A model generated the notes under the pieces. The model searched no databases. It had not been told where the DNA came from and saw only the letters and a list, made by a program, of their open reading frames with translations. A stretch of DNA of 64,000 bases from a bacterium D16-51 (GTDB lineage: Bacteria; Bacillota; Clostridia; Lachnospirales; Lachnospiraceae), in contig RAYE01000003.1 in NCBI GenBank assembly GCA_003612285.1, forward strand, positions 62,001 to 126,000, given 5' to 3'. Position numbers and translations under genes: made by a program. Below, piece after piece: positions 43,329 through 51,744 of the stretch. Positions within the stretch are counted from its first letter, which is position 1; every line of letters begins with the position of its first letter.

Positions 43329-45422
43329 ATGATTAGTCCAGGGATGTTATTAAGTGAAAGATATGAGATTATTGATAAAGTCGGCTCTGGCGGCATGGCA
43401 GATGTATACAATGCAAAAGATACGCGTTTGAACCGAAATGTGGCGATTAAAGTTTTAAAGCAGGAATACAGCAATGATGCAAAGTTTGTATCTAAATTCC
43501 GGGTGGAGGCACAGTCTGTTGCCGGGCTGTCCCACCCCAATGTTGTAAATGTCTATGACGTTGGGGAAGATGATACATTATATTATATTGTAATGGAGCT
43601 TGTCGAAGGAATTACGTTAAAGAAGTTTATTGAAAAAAAGGGCAGGCTTGAGATTAATGAAGCAATTGGGATTGGAATCCAGATTGCGCAGGGAATTGAG
43701 GAAGCACATAAAAATAATATTATCCACCGGGATATTAAACCACAGAATATTATTATATCAAAGGAAGGGAAAGTAAAAGTAACAGATTTTGGGATTGCAA
43801 AGGCGGCAACGTCAAATACAATCACTTCTAATGCGATGGGTTCTGTGCATTATATCAGCCCAGAGCAGGCAAGGGGCGGTTATAGTGATGAGAAAAGCGA
43901 TATTTATTCGCTTGGCGTTACTTTGTATGAAATGCTTCTAGGAAAGGTTCCGTTTGAAGGGGAGAGTACGGTTACTGTGGCATTTGCCCATGTGCATGAA
44001 GAGGCGGTGCCGTTAGAGGAAATGGATTCTTCTATTCCAAGGAGCCTGTCAAGGATTGTACAGAAGTGTATGCAGAAAAAGCCTGATATGCGGTACGAAA
44101 GCGCCGGGGCGCTTATTATGGACCTGCGCCGGGCTGTTTCAGACCCGGACGGCGCATATGTGGAAATAAATGAGCCGGTGAATGATTCGCCGACTATTAT
44201 GATAACAGATGATGTAGTGCGTGCTGTAAAGGAGACGCCGCGCCCTGTGCCGCCGAAAAGAGAAGAAGAGCTGCTTCCGGAAGAAGAGCAGATGCTGAAT
44301 GAAGATGCGCTGGATCCAAAACTTGAACGGATTTTAAAAATCTGCAGCGGTGTTGTAGCAGTTATTATTGTAGTTGTTATTATATTGCTTGTAGGGAAGG
44401 TTGCCGGCTGGTGGGGCGGCGGTTCTAAAGACGATGATAAAAGTGCTGTGTCATCACAGGTAAATCCCTCGGCAGTACCATCAGAATCTGCCCTTCCAGA
44501 TAAGATACCAGTTCCGGAAGTTGTTGGGCGTACTCTTGAGGAGGCAGAGAAGATTTTGACAGATAGCGGGTTAAAATACCGGTTGGAGGATGTGGAATCT
44601 GATGAAGAGGCCAATATGGTCATCCAGCAGGACCCAGGAGCCGGAGAGCAGGTGGATGAAAACAGCTATGTTACGATTTATTATAGTATCAGGAAAAGCG
44701 ATGTGGTAATACCATCTTTGGTAAATTACTCTGCCGATGAAGCAAAGGCAGAGCTTGAGAGGCTTGGTCTTACTGTGGCCGGCACTTCAAGGGAATATAA
44801 TGATTCTGTAGAGAAAGATAAAGTATGTGGCACAGACCCGGTTGTTGGCACCAGTGTGAAAAAGGGAACTTCAATCCGTATTATAATTAGTAACGGGCCG
44901 CAGAATAAACTTGTTGTAGTGCCAAATATCCTTGGCAGGACCGCGGAGATTGCATTGGAACGATTGGCAGACGTTGGCTTGCAGGGCAATGAAGAAAGCG
45001 TATCCTATGCATATTCTGATAAGTATAAGAAAGACAGGGTTATGGCGCAGTCTGTGAAAGCAGGGACAAAAGTAGAAGTGGGGACGGTAATTGAATATAC
45101 AATCAGTCTTGGGCCGCGCCCACAGGAGCAGGAGCCTACGCCGCAGCCTACTCAGAAGCCGGAAAACGCACGTTATACCGGGACGGTTACAATTAATACC
45201 AATCCATTTGAGTATGAAGGGGAATCTGCTGTAATTAAACTTGTATTGTCGCAGGATGGGAAAAGCCGCACAGTATTTCGGGAAACTTTAAGTTATGAAG
45301 ATTTTCCAAGAAGCTTTACGATTGAGGGATGGAGCGATAATAATGGTACGGTCACGATTTCTAAGGACAACAGGGTTCTTGACGGGATTTCATTTAATGT
45401 AGAGTTTAAAAAGGTGCAGTAG
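43329..45422 (+). CDS. prkC: PASTA-domain Ser/Thr protein kinase (PrkC/Stk)
   Basis: A 697-residue membrane kinase. The Hanks kinase domain (about 9-270) has GSGGMADVYNA, the ATP Lys in VAIKVLK, the catalytic loop IIHRDIKPQNI and DFGIAKA. A membrane segment (about residue 338-360, VVAVIIVVVIILLVGKVAGW) is followed by three extracellular PASTA repeats (about 390-595) that bind muropeptides or lipid II, and a C-terminal domain after a Pro-rich EPTPQPTQKP linker. It signals growth and spore germination. GGAGGAG before 43329 favours that start over the GTG at 43305. The stop abuts rsgA. Confidence 0.96.
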   Translation: MISPGMLLSERYEIIDKVGSGGMADVYNAKDTRLNRNVAIKVLKQEYSNDAKFVSKFRVEAQSVAGLSHPNVVNVYDVGEDDTLYYIVMELVEGITLKKFIEKKGRLEINEAIGIGIQIAQGIEEAHKNNIIHRDIKPQNIIISKEGKVKVTDFGIAKAATSNTITSNAMGSVHYISPEQARGGYSDEKSDIYSLGVTLYEMLLGKVPFEGESTVTVAFAHVHEEAVPLEEMDSSIPRSLSRIVQKCMQKKPDMRYESAGALIMDLRRAVSDPDGAYVEINEPVNDSPTIMITDDVVRAVKETPRPVPPKREEELLPEEEQMLNEDALDPKLERILKICSGVVAVIIVVVIILLVGKVAGWWGGGSKDDDKSAVSSQVNPSAVPSESALPDKIPVPEVVGRTLEEAEKILTDSGLKYRLEDVESDEEANMVIQQDPGAGEQVDENSYVTIYYSIRKSDVVIPSLVNYSADEAKAELERLGLTVAGTSREYNDSVEKDKVCGTDPVVGTSVKKGTSIRIIISNGPQNKLVVVPNILGRTAEIALERLADVGLQGNEESVSYAYSDKYKKDRVMAQSVKAGTKVEVGTVIEYTISLGPRPQEQEPTPQPTQKPENARYTGTVTINTNPFEYEGESAVIKLVLSQDGKSRTVFRETLSYEDFPRSFTIEGWSDNNGTVTISKDNRVLDGISFNVEFKKVQ

Positions 45423-46301
45423 ATGAGGGGAAAAATTATTCGCGGGATTGCCGGGTTTTATTATGTCTATGTGCCAGGCACCGGGCTGGTGGAATGTAAG
45501 GCAAAAGGGGCGTTCCGAAATCAGAATATAAAGCCGTTGATTGGGGATGATGTGCTTTTGGATCTGACAAAGCAGGAAACGCTCCAGGGAAATATTGTAG
45601 AGATTTTAAAACGGAAGAATCAGTTAATCCGTCCGGCAGTGGCAAATATTGACCAGGCAGTTGTTATATTTGCAGCGTCCTATCCGAAGCCAAACCTGAA
45701 TCTTTTAGACCGTTTCTGGCTGATGATGGAAACGCAGGGGATTCCGACAATCATTTGTTTTAATAAAACAGATGATAAAAAGCAGGATGAGCTGGAAGAT
45801 TTGGCCGGCCATTATAAAAAGAGCGGCAGCAGGGTTTGCATGACGAGCACTGTAACAGGCGATGGGATAGAAACACTGCGGGGCTGTTTAGCCGGCAGGA
45901 CCAGCGTGTTTGCAGGACCTTCCGGCGTTGGGAAGTCTTCTGTTATGAATGCCCTGTTTCCAGAAGCAAATATGGAAACAGGGGAAATTAGTGAAAAGAT
46001 TAAACGGGGAAAGCACACAACAAGACATTCAGAACTTTTTTACCTGGGCCAGGATACATTTGTAATGGATACCCCGGGTTTTACTTCGCTGGTACTTCCT
46101 GATATGGAAAAGGAAGAGCTTCGGGAGTATTATCCTGAGTTTTTGCAGTATCATGATGAATGCCGTTTTTTGGGCTGTGTCCATATCAGTGAGCCGGACT
46201 GCAGGGTAAAGCGTGCGGTGGAAGAAAAAGAGATTTCCATGAAACGCTATGAAAATTATAAGCAATTTTTTGAGGAAATTAATGCACGGAAAAAGTATTA
46301 A
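45423..46301 (+). CDS. rsgA: Ribosome small-subunit-dependent GTPase A
   Basis: A 292-residue circularly permuted GTPase that helps mature the 30S subunit. An N-terminal OB domain (about 1-65) precedes the G domain with CFNKTD (G4, about 118), GPSGVGKSSVMNALFP (G1, about 161) and DTPGF (G3, about 212), and the C-terminal zinc motif CRFLGCVHISEPDCRV (about 239). It follows prkC with no gap, as in other Firmicutes. Confidence 0.97.
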   Translation: MRGKIIRGIAGFYYVYVPGTGLVECKAKGAFRNQNIKPLIGDDVLLDLTKQETLQGNIVEILKRKNQLIRPAVANIDQAVVIFAASYPKPNLNLLDRFWLMMETQGIPTIICFNKTDDKKQDELEDLAGHYKKSGSRVCMTSTVTGDGIETLRGCLAGRTSVFAGPSGVGKSSVMNALFPEANMETGEISEKIKRGKHTTRHSELFYLGQDTFVMDTPGFTSLVLPDMEKEELREYYPEFLQYHDECRFLGCVHISEPDCRVKRAVEEKEISMKRYENYKQFFEEINARKKY

Positions 46302-46317
46302 AGTATTGTAAAGAATT

Positions 46318-46340
46318 GTTGCTATTCCGTGAATAGTAAC
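46318..46340 (+). repeat. Minimal palindromic form of the GTTACTATTC terminal repeat
   Basis: A 23-bp near-palindrome, GTTGCTATTC-cgt-GAATAGTAAC, equal to the two ends of the elements at 15662 and 21413 joined directly, in the rsgA-rpe gap. Confidence 0.55.
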
Positions 46341-46387
46341 AAATCATTTGCTTTTAATAGTACAGATTAGGAAAGGTATGGTATTAT

Positions 46388-47047
46388 ATGAGTCAATTGG
46401 CGCCGTCAATTTTAGCAGCGGATTTTAACCATCTGGGCAGACAGATACAGCAGTTAGAGCAGAATCAGATTAAGCTTTTGCATATTGATGTTATGGATGG
46501 GGTGTTTGTGCCTTCCATTTCATTTGGGATGCCGCTGATTACATCCATCAGGAAGGAGAGCCGCCTTTTTTTTGATGTGCATCTGATGATTCAGGAGCCA
46601 ATCCGTTATATAAAAGAATTTGCAGAAGCAGGGGCGGATTTATTAACTGTCCATGTGGAAGCCTGTAAAGATGTTACAGAAACTTTAAAACAGGTTAAGA
46701 TGCAGAATTTAAAATGTGGGATTTCGTTGAATCCGGAGACGTCGATTGAGAGAGTGCTGCCATATCTTGATTTGGCGGATCTGGTATTGGTAATGAGCGT
46801 CCATCCGGGGTTTGGCGGACAGAAGCTTATTCCGGAAACCCTGGATAAGGTAAGGATCCTGAAAGAATTGAGAAAGGATAAAGGATATCATTACCAGATT
46901 GAAATTGATGGGGGCGTCCATCAGGGAAACCTTCAGGCGGTTGTTTCAGCAGGGGTTGATATTATAGTTGCCGGAACAGCGGTTTTTTCCGGGGATATTG
47001 CAGAAAATGCCAGAAAAATAAAGGGGGTCATTGAAAATGCTTCTTGA
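46388..47047 (+). CDS. rpe: Ribulose-phosphate 3-epimerase
   Basis: A 219-residue TIM-barrel enzyme that interconverts ribulose-5-phosphate and xylulose-5-phosphate. Motifs include LAPSILAADFNHLG (Ser and Asp), HIDVMDGVFVPSISFG (about residue 33, metal His and Asp), FDVHLMI (about 64), VMSVHPGFGGQ (about 137) and EIDGGVHQGN (about 174). It is in the normal rsgA-rpe-thiN order, apart from the PilZ gene that follows. Confidence 0.97.
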   Translation: MSQLAPSILAADFNHLGRQIQQLEQNQIKLLHIDVMDGVFVPSISFGMPLITSIRKESRLFFDVHLMIQEPIRYIKEFAEAGADLLTVHVEACKDVTETLKQVKMQNLKCGISLNPETSIERVLPYLDLADLVLVMSVHPGFGGQKLIPETLDKVRILKELRKDKGYHYQIEIDGGVHQGNLQAVVSAGVDIIVAGTAVFSGDIAENARKIKGVIENAS

Positions 47048-47786
47048 GAATATAAGGCTTGGGAGAACTTTAGAGATTTTTGTAGAACGGGAAGACTACC
47101 GTTATCATTTTACCAGTAAGGTGGAAGATACGAACCAGAACAGGGTGTGCGTTACAGCAATTGCTTCACGTGGCAGGTTTTTTGGTTTTACGCCTGAGGA
47201 CAAGGTACGCATTTTATACCGGGATGAAGAGGTTATGTGGGAATGGCCAGGGGTAAAGCCAGGGCTTGCAAAACTGGAGGGGACTCCTGTGCACTATTTT
47301 CAGATTGTAAATCCAGGGCAGTCTTATAACAGGAGAAATGCTTACCGTGTTAAGCTGTTGGAAGATATGGAGTTTGGGTATTATCAGTTTCCTGGGAAAA
47401 AGGGTAAGATTGCACAATTGCCGCTGCCTTCTGATTATTCTGAAATGGGTCCGGAAGAACTGGAAAAATGGTATAAAACAATGCCGGATGCAGTCATGGT
47501 AAAGGGCATGATAAAGGATATCAGTGAAAATGGGGCTGGAATCTATACGGATGAAAAACTGGAGATGGAAGATGAATTGTTTTTTGAACTTCCATCCCCT
47601 TATGGGAATTTGCTGGTAAAGGTGTTTATTATCAGGAAAGAGGAAGTAAAGTCCGTGACAAACCGCTATGGCTATTATTATGGGTGTGCAATTGTTGAGT
47701 CGGACCGGAAGCTTCTGCGCTATATTTATGATTTGCAGAGGGAGATTTTAAAAAGGCAGAAGGCAATGGAAAATGCAAGGGTGTAA
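47037..47786 (+). CDS. PilZ-domain cyclic di-GMP receptor (YcgR-like)
   Basis: A 249-residue protein with an N-terminal YcgR-type domain (about 1-95) and a C-terminal PilZ domain. The c-di-GMP-binding signatures are present: the Arg pair in NRRNAYRVK (about residue 101) and DISENGAGIYTDE (D/NxSxxG, about 163). It probably controls motility or exopolymer production in response to cyclic di-GMP. It overlaps rpe by 11 bases and is 3 bases from thiN, so it is embedded in a housekeeping operon. Confidence 0.85.
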   Translation: MLLENIRLGRTLEIFVEREDYRYHFTSKVEDTNQNRVCVTAIASRGRFFGFTPEDKVRILYRDEEVMWEWPGVKPGLAKLEGTPVHYFQIVNPGQSYNRRNAYRVKLLEDMEFGYYQFPGKKGKIAQLPLPSDYSEMGPEELEKWYKTMPDAVMVKGMIKDISENGAGIYTDEKLEMEDELFFELPSPYGNLLVKVFIIRKEEVKSVTNRYGYYYGCAIVESDRKLLRYIYDLQREILKRQKAMENARV

Positions 47787-47789
47787 GAG

Positions 47790-48473
47790 ATGGCAGTTGG
47801 GAAGACATTGATCATTGCGGGCGGTGAAGTGGATATTTCTTTTGCAGAAGAATTTATCAGGAAACAGGGGTTTGATACGGTAGTCTGTGCTGATTCAGGG
47901 CTTGATGCTGCTTATAAGCTGGGACTGCCAGTGCAGTATGCGATGGGGGATTTTGACAGTGTCTCAAAAGAGGCGGCGCAGCATTATAAAGGTGCAGTGC
48001 AGGAAAATGGAATACAGACAGAGTTTGTAGAATATCCGCCGGAAAAGGATGCGACAGATTCCCAGATTGTATTAGACTGGGTTACGGAGAAGCTGCCGTC
48101 AGAAATATATATTCTTGGGGCAACTGGGAAAAGGCTCGACCATTTCCTGGCAAATGTGAATATATTAATGAAGCCGCTTTCTTATGGGATTCCAGCGTAT
48201 CTGATAGATAGCTGCAATAAAATTTATCTGGCAGACCATAGTTATGCAATCCAGAAAAAGGAACTTTTTGGGACATATATTTCTTTTCTTCCGCTTACAG
48301 AAAAAGCAGTTGTTTCGCTGAAAGGATTCCGTTATGAGCTTGATAGGAAGGAAATGACAATTGGCAGCAGCCTTGGCGTCAGCAATGAGATAGGGGCGGG
48401 GGAAGATACCGCATTGGTTCTTTTGGAGGAAGGCATTCTGATTGCAGTAGAGTCCAGGGATAAGAGAATGTAG
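47790..48473 (+). CDS. thiN: Thiamine pyrophosphokinase
   Basis: A 227-residue enzyme that makes thiamine pyrophosphate from thiamine and ATP. It shows IIAGGEVDISFAEEFIRKQG, VCADSGLDAAYKLG (about residue 32), AMGDFDSVS (about 51), EKDATDSQIVLDW (about 90) and LGATGKRLDHFLANV (about 110), the standard motifs. Its cofactor product is used by PFOR (nifJ) in this window. Confidence 0.95.
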   Translation: MAVGKTLIIAGGEVDISFAEEFIRKQGFDTVVCADSGLDAAYKLGLPVQYAMGDFDSVSKEAAQHYKGAVQENGIQTEFVEYPPEKDATDSQIVLDWVTEKLPSEIYILGATGKRLDHFLANVNILMKPLSYGIPAYLIDSCNKIYLADHSYAIQKKELFGTYISFLPLTEKAVVSLKGFRYELDRKEMTIGSSLGVSNEIGAGEDTALVLLEEGILIAVESRDKRM

Positions 48474-48534
48474 AAAAAATAAGTGATGCAGATTGCGCGC
48501 AGGATATTTCTTCGGGAGAGCAGGGAGAACAGAA

Positions 48535-49665
48535 ATGAGTACATTTAATGTTGAACTGAAAAAAGTGGTGGATGACAGCTATGATATTGAGACAGGATTC
48601 CACTTGGAAGAAAAGCTTCTTTGTGATTTAAAAAACGGCCTTGCAGGGAACATAAAAAAGTATGCTGTAGTTACGGACAGCACCGTAAAAGGGCTGTATG
48701 CAGAAAAAATATATGATTTGCTGCAGGATGCAGGATACCAGACAGACCTTTTTGTATTTCCGGAAGGGGAAAAAAGCAAAACAAGGGAGACAAAAGAGCA
48801 GATAGAAGATGCGATGCTGGAAAAGGGCTATCGGAGGGACTGCTGTATTATTGCGGTCGGCGGAGGCGTTGTAACGGATCTTGCAGGTTTTGTTGCCGGT
48901 ACCTTTGGAAGGGGCGTCCCATTTATTAATTATGCAACAACACTTCTGGCTGCCGCTGATGCTTCTGTGGGCGGAAAGACAGCAGTGGATACGCCGCTTG
49001 CGACCAATCTGATTGGGCTTTTTAACCAGCCAAAGAAAGTGTATATAGATATTGCGGCATGGAAAACGCTTCCGAAAAGGCAGCTTTCCAGCGGCATGGC
49101 AGAGACGATAAAGCATGCCTGCATGGCCGACCGTTCTTTTTTTGGCTATTTAAAAGAAAATATGGAAAAGATTATGGAAATTGACCAGGTTTCCTGTGAA
49201 TATATTGCTGAAATGAACTGTAAAATTAAGTATCATGTGGTGGAAAAAGATGAGAAGGAGAGCGGACTCCGTGAAATCCTAAACCTGGGGCATACAGTGG
49301 GGCGCGCTGTTGAAACAGTCAGCGGCTACCGCCTTCTTCATGGGGAAGCAGTTTCGATAGGGATGGCAGCGCAGGTAAGGCTTTCTGTTAAGCTTGGCTA
49401 TATGTCAGAAGAAGAGGCTAAAGAGGTGATAAACCTTTTGGGAATGGCAGGCCTGCCAACAGCAGTTCCGGAATATATCGACAGAGAGGAGCTTGTCAAA
49501 AAACTGTATACCGATAAGAAAGTCAGGGATGGGAAGCTGCGTTTTGTCCTGCAGAAAGGTATTGGGGAGATTGTCGTATTTGAAGATGGGGCTTATGCAA
49601 CGCCAGTTACAGAAGAGACGGCACGGGAAATTATTATGACATTGCCAGGGGAGTGCAGATTGTAA
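48535..49665 (+). CDS. aroB: 3-dehydroquinate synthase
   Basis: A 376-residue NAD-dependent shikimate-pathway enzyme. Motifs: FPEGEKSKTRETKEQ (about residue 75), IAVGGGVVTDLAGFVA (about 103), YATTLLAAADASVGGKTAVD (about 128) and LNLGHTVGRAVE with the metal His (about 246), then HGEAVSIGMA (about 264). GGGAGAACAG precedes the ATG at 48535; the longer frame lacks an RBS. No other aro genes are next to it. Confidence 0.96.
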   Translation: MSTFNVELKKVVDDSYDIETGFHLEEKLLCDLKNGLAGNIKKYAVVTDSTVKGLYAEKIYDLLQDAGYQTDLFVFPEGEKSKTRETKEQIEDAMLEKGYRRDCCIIAVGGGVVTDLAGFVAGTFGRGVPFINYATTLLAAADASVGGKTAVDTPLATNLIGLFNQPKKVYIDIAAWKTLPKRQLSSGMAETIKHACMADRSFFGYLKENMEKIMEIDQVSCEYIAEMNCKIKYHVVEKDEKESGLREILNLGHTVGRAVETVSGYRLLHGEAVSIGMAAQVRLSVKLGYMSEEEAKEVINLLGMAGLPTAVPEYIDREELVKKLYTDKKVRDGKLRFVLQKGIGEIVVFEDGAYATPVTEETAREIIMTLPGECRL

Positions 49666-49706
49666 GGAACTAAAAGTTCCCAGAATGAATTTTCAAACAC
49701 GCTCTA
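49666..49706 (+). repeat. Composite short repeat after aroB
   Basis: GGAACT-aaa-AGTTCC forms a small hairpin, followed by GAATGAATTTTCAAACACGCTCTA, a half copy of the palindromic repeat seen complete at 63941-63986. The same order of parts is seen at 55363-55436. Confidence 0.5.
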
Positions 49707-49759
49707 GGGATGATCCTTAGCTGATACTGTGTAAATATGCTCTAAGGGAAGGGGATTTT

Positions 49760-50269
49760 ATGGACAAGAAGGAAGAATACACCCATGTGACGCATACTTT
49801 TTTGCCGGTATATAATAAAGAGAGCCGTGTGCTGGTTCTTGGCTCCTTTCCGTCGGTAAAGTCACGGGAGCAGAATTTTTATTATGGGCATCCGCAGAAC
49901 CGTTTTTGGAAAGTCACTGCATCTCTTGCCGGCGTCCCTGTGCCGCAGACCATTGAGGAAAAGAAGGGCTTTTTGCTGGAGAATGGGATTGCAGTCTGGG
50001 ATGTAATTGCATCATGTGATATTATTGGCTCCAGCGACAGTTCCATTAAAAACGTGGTTGTCAATGATTTCAGGCAGGTTCTGGAACATTCTTCCATCCA
50101 TACAATTTATGCAAATGGGGCAAAAGCATATGACTTATATTGTAAATATGCAAGGGAAAGAACCGGGAGGGAGATTGTAAAGCTTCCTTCTACAAGCCCG
50201 GCCAATGCGGCATGGAGCCTGGACAGGCTTTGTGATGCATGGCGGCCTGTAATAAAAAACAGAGGATAA
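49760..50269 (+). CDS. DNA-deoxyinosine glycosylase (uracil-DNA glycosylase superfamily)
   Basis: A 169-residue protein of the UDG superfamily, hypoxanthine-DNA glycosylase group. LVLGSFPSVKSREQNFYYGHPQNRFWKV (about residues 25-52) carries the family motif 1 with the Pro-Gln-Asn-Arg-Phe signature, and GIAVWDVIASCDIIGSSDSSI (about 75) is typical of this subgroup; KLPSTSPANA (about 142) is motif 2. It removes deaminated adenine from DNA. AAGGGGA precedes the ATG. Confidence 0.85.
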   Translation: MDKKEEYTHVTHTFLPVYNKESRVLVLGSFPSVKSREQNFYYGHPQNRFWKVTASLAGVPVPQTIEEKKGFLLENGIAVWDVIASCDIIGSSDSSIKNVVVNDFRQVLEHSSIHTIYANGAKAYDLYCKYARERTGREIVKLPSTSPANAAWSLDRLCDAWRPVIKNRG

Positions 50270-50297
50270 AAAAGAACGCTTTGGCGTTCTTTTTTTG
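50268..50297 (+). terminator. Rho-independent terminator
   Basis: A 12-pair stem (50268-50279 with 50284-50295) around a TTTG loop, ending in a run of T, directly after the glycosylase stop. Confidence 0.88.
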
Positions 50298-50313
50298 TAT
50301 AATGAAAAAAGTA

Positions 50314-50342
50314 TTGACAGCAACAGTAATTAGCAATATAAT
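50314..50342 (+). promoter_or_regulatory. Consensus sigma-A promoter of the GntR/ABC operon
   Basis: TTGACA (50314-50319) and TATAAT (50337-50342) separated by 17 bases: a perfect consensus. The palindrome at 50341-50370 begins inside the -10 box. Confidence 0.88.
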
Positions 50343-50370
50343 TACTACATTACTTGAGTAATGTAGTAAT
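50341..50370 (+). promoter_or_regulatory. 30-bp perfect palindrome, probable operator of the GntR regulator
   Basis: Arms 50341-50354 and 50357-50370 are exactly complementary (ATTACTACATTACT and its reverse complement) around a TG centre. It overlaps the -10 box and start point of the promoter, so a dimeric repressor bound there would block transcription. The downstream YtrA-type GntR protein is the obvious candidate (inference). Confidence 0.8.
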
Positions 50371-50393
50371 GCAAAAGAATGGCAGGTGATGAG

Positions 50394-50777
50394 GTGAAAA
50401 TTGATTTTAATGATGTTGTGCCAATTTACATCCAAATTGCCGATGCGATTGAGGATGATATTTTGTCAGGAAGATTAGAGGAGGGGGGAAACTGTTATTC
50501 CCAGATTCAGATTGCAAAGGAAGTCAATATTAATCCGGCAACTGCGGCAAAGGGCATCCGCCTGTTAGTGGAACGCGGGGTGCTTAAAAAAGTGAGGGGG
50601 CAGGCTATGACGATATCAGAAAATGCAGCGGCGATGATTAAGGAGCGGAAGTTGGAACAGATGTTGTCTGAAATGTTAGAAAACATTATCAGGGAATCTA
50701 AGAAGCTTGGTATTTCTGAGGAAGAGCTGATTGAAAGGATTCGGCAGATGTATCAGGACGTTACGGTTCATGGTTAA
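50394..50777 (+). CDS. YtrA-subfamily GntR transcriptional regulator
   Basis: A 127-residue regulator with a GntR winged helix (VVPIYIQIADAIEDDILSGR, then INPATAAKGIRLLVERGVLKK) and a short helical dimerisation tail, the plan of the YtrA subfamily, which has no ligand-binding domain. YtrA-type repressors usually control ABC transporters encoded beside them and respond to wall-active antibiotics. A GTG at 50394 has AGGTGATGAG upstream; the ATG at 50379 gives five extra residues but lacks an RBS. It is the first gene of the operon and probably represses it. Confidence 0.88.
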   Translation: MKIDFNDVVPIYIQIADAIEDDILSGRLEEGGNCYSQIQIAKEVNINPATAAKGIRLLVERGVLKKVRGQAMTISENAAAMIKERKLEQMLSEMLENIIRESKKLGISEEELIERIRQMYQDVTVHG

Positions 50778-50838
50778 TTTCTAGAAACAGGCAAATTTGT
50801 TAGTCAGCAGCAGAAAGGATAATGGAGGGCAGAAGGAA

Positions 50839-51744
50839 ATGGAAGGGATTGCGATTCAAATGGATGCAGTCAGGAAGGAATACCGTAAAAATATTGCGTT
50901 AGACGGGATTACGGTCAATCTTCATGAGAACTGCATTATTGGCCTGATTGGGGCAAACGGGAGCGGCAAGACGACATTGATGAAAATCTGTGCCGGGCTT
51001 GAGGAAAAAAGCAGCGGGGAAGTGCTTGTCTGCGGGGCAGATATTACGAAGGATATTTCTGCCAGCGAAGAGGTAATTTATTCAATGCATGATTTGCCGG
51101 TGGGAAAATCATACAGGATCAGCGAAATTCTGAAATTTTATGACATCACATACCCGCATTTTGACCTGGTATTTTGTAAAAAAATGCTGGAGCTTTTTGG
51201 TATTTCCCTGAAGAAAACATGCCGTACATTGTCACAGGGGCAGAAGAGCCTGGTGCATTTTTCCTGTGCGGCAGCAGCCAGGTGCAGGGTAACTTTGTTA
51301 GATGAACCATTTATTGGGATTGACATTGAAAAGAGGAAGATGGTATATGAAATATTGCTCCGTGACTTTATGGAACACCCAAGGGCAATTATTATTTCAA
51401 GCCACAACCTGTCTGAAATCGAGGGGATTTTATCGGAAATGTTACTGCTCCACCGTGGGAAGATGGTTTTTTACCAGGATATGGATACTGTCCGGGAGAT
51501 GCTTTTTAGGGCAGATGGAAGCAAAGAGGAGGTAATGGGGTTTGTTGAGGGGAAAGAGACGGTATGCACAAGAGAAAAGGAAATTGGATGCTATGCTGTT
51601 TTAAAAGGTTCTGTATCAGGGAAAACGGCACAAGAGGCAAAGGCAGCAGGCCTTTCAGTCAGCGCTGTCTCCCCGGAGGATGCCAGCGTTTACCTTACTA
51701 TGCCGGAAGAGGGGAAGGAGCTTGAGAGTTTATGGGAGAATTAA
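50839..51744 (+). CDS. ABC transporter ATP-binding protein
   Basis: A 301-residue ATPase. Walker A is GLIGANGSGKTTLMK (about residue 36), the signature LSQGQKSLVHFS (about 134), Walker B RVTLLDEPFIGID (about 154) and the switch His is in IIISSHNLSEIEG. A C-terminal extension of about 100 residues follows. It energises the two membrane proteins encoded next. GGAGGG about 9 bases before the ATG at 50839 supports that start. Its end overlaps the next gene by 13 bases. Confidence 0.92.
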   Translation: MEGIAIQMDAVRKEYRKNIALDGITVNLHENCIIGLIGANGSGKTTLMKICAGLEEKSSGEVLVCGADITKDISASEEVIYSMHDLPVGKSYRISEILKFYDITYPHFDLVFCKKMLELFGISLKKTCRTLSQGQKSLVHFSCAAAARCRVTLLDEPFIGIDIEKRKMVYEILLRDFMEHPRAIIISSHNLSEIEGILSEMLLLHRGKMVFYQDMDTVREMLFRADGSKEEVMGFVEGKETVCTREKEIGCYAVLKGSVSGKTAQEAKAAGLSVSAVSPEDASVYLTMPEEGKELESLWEN

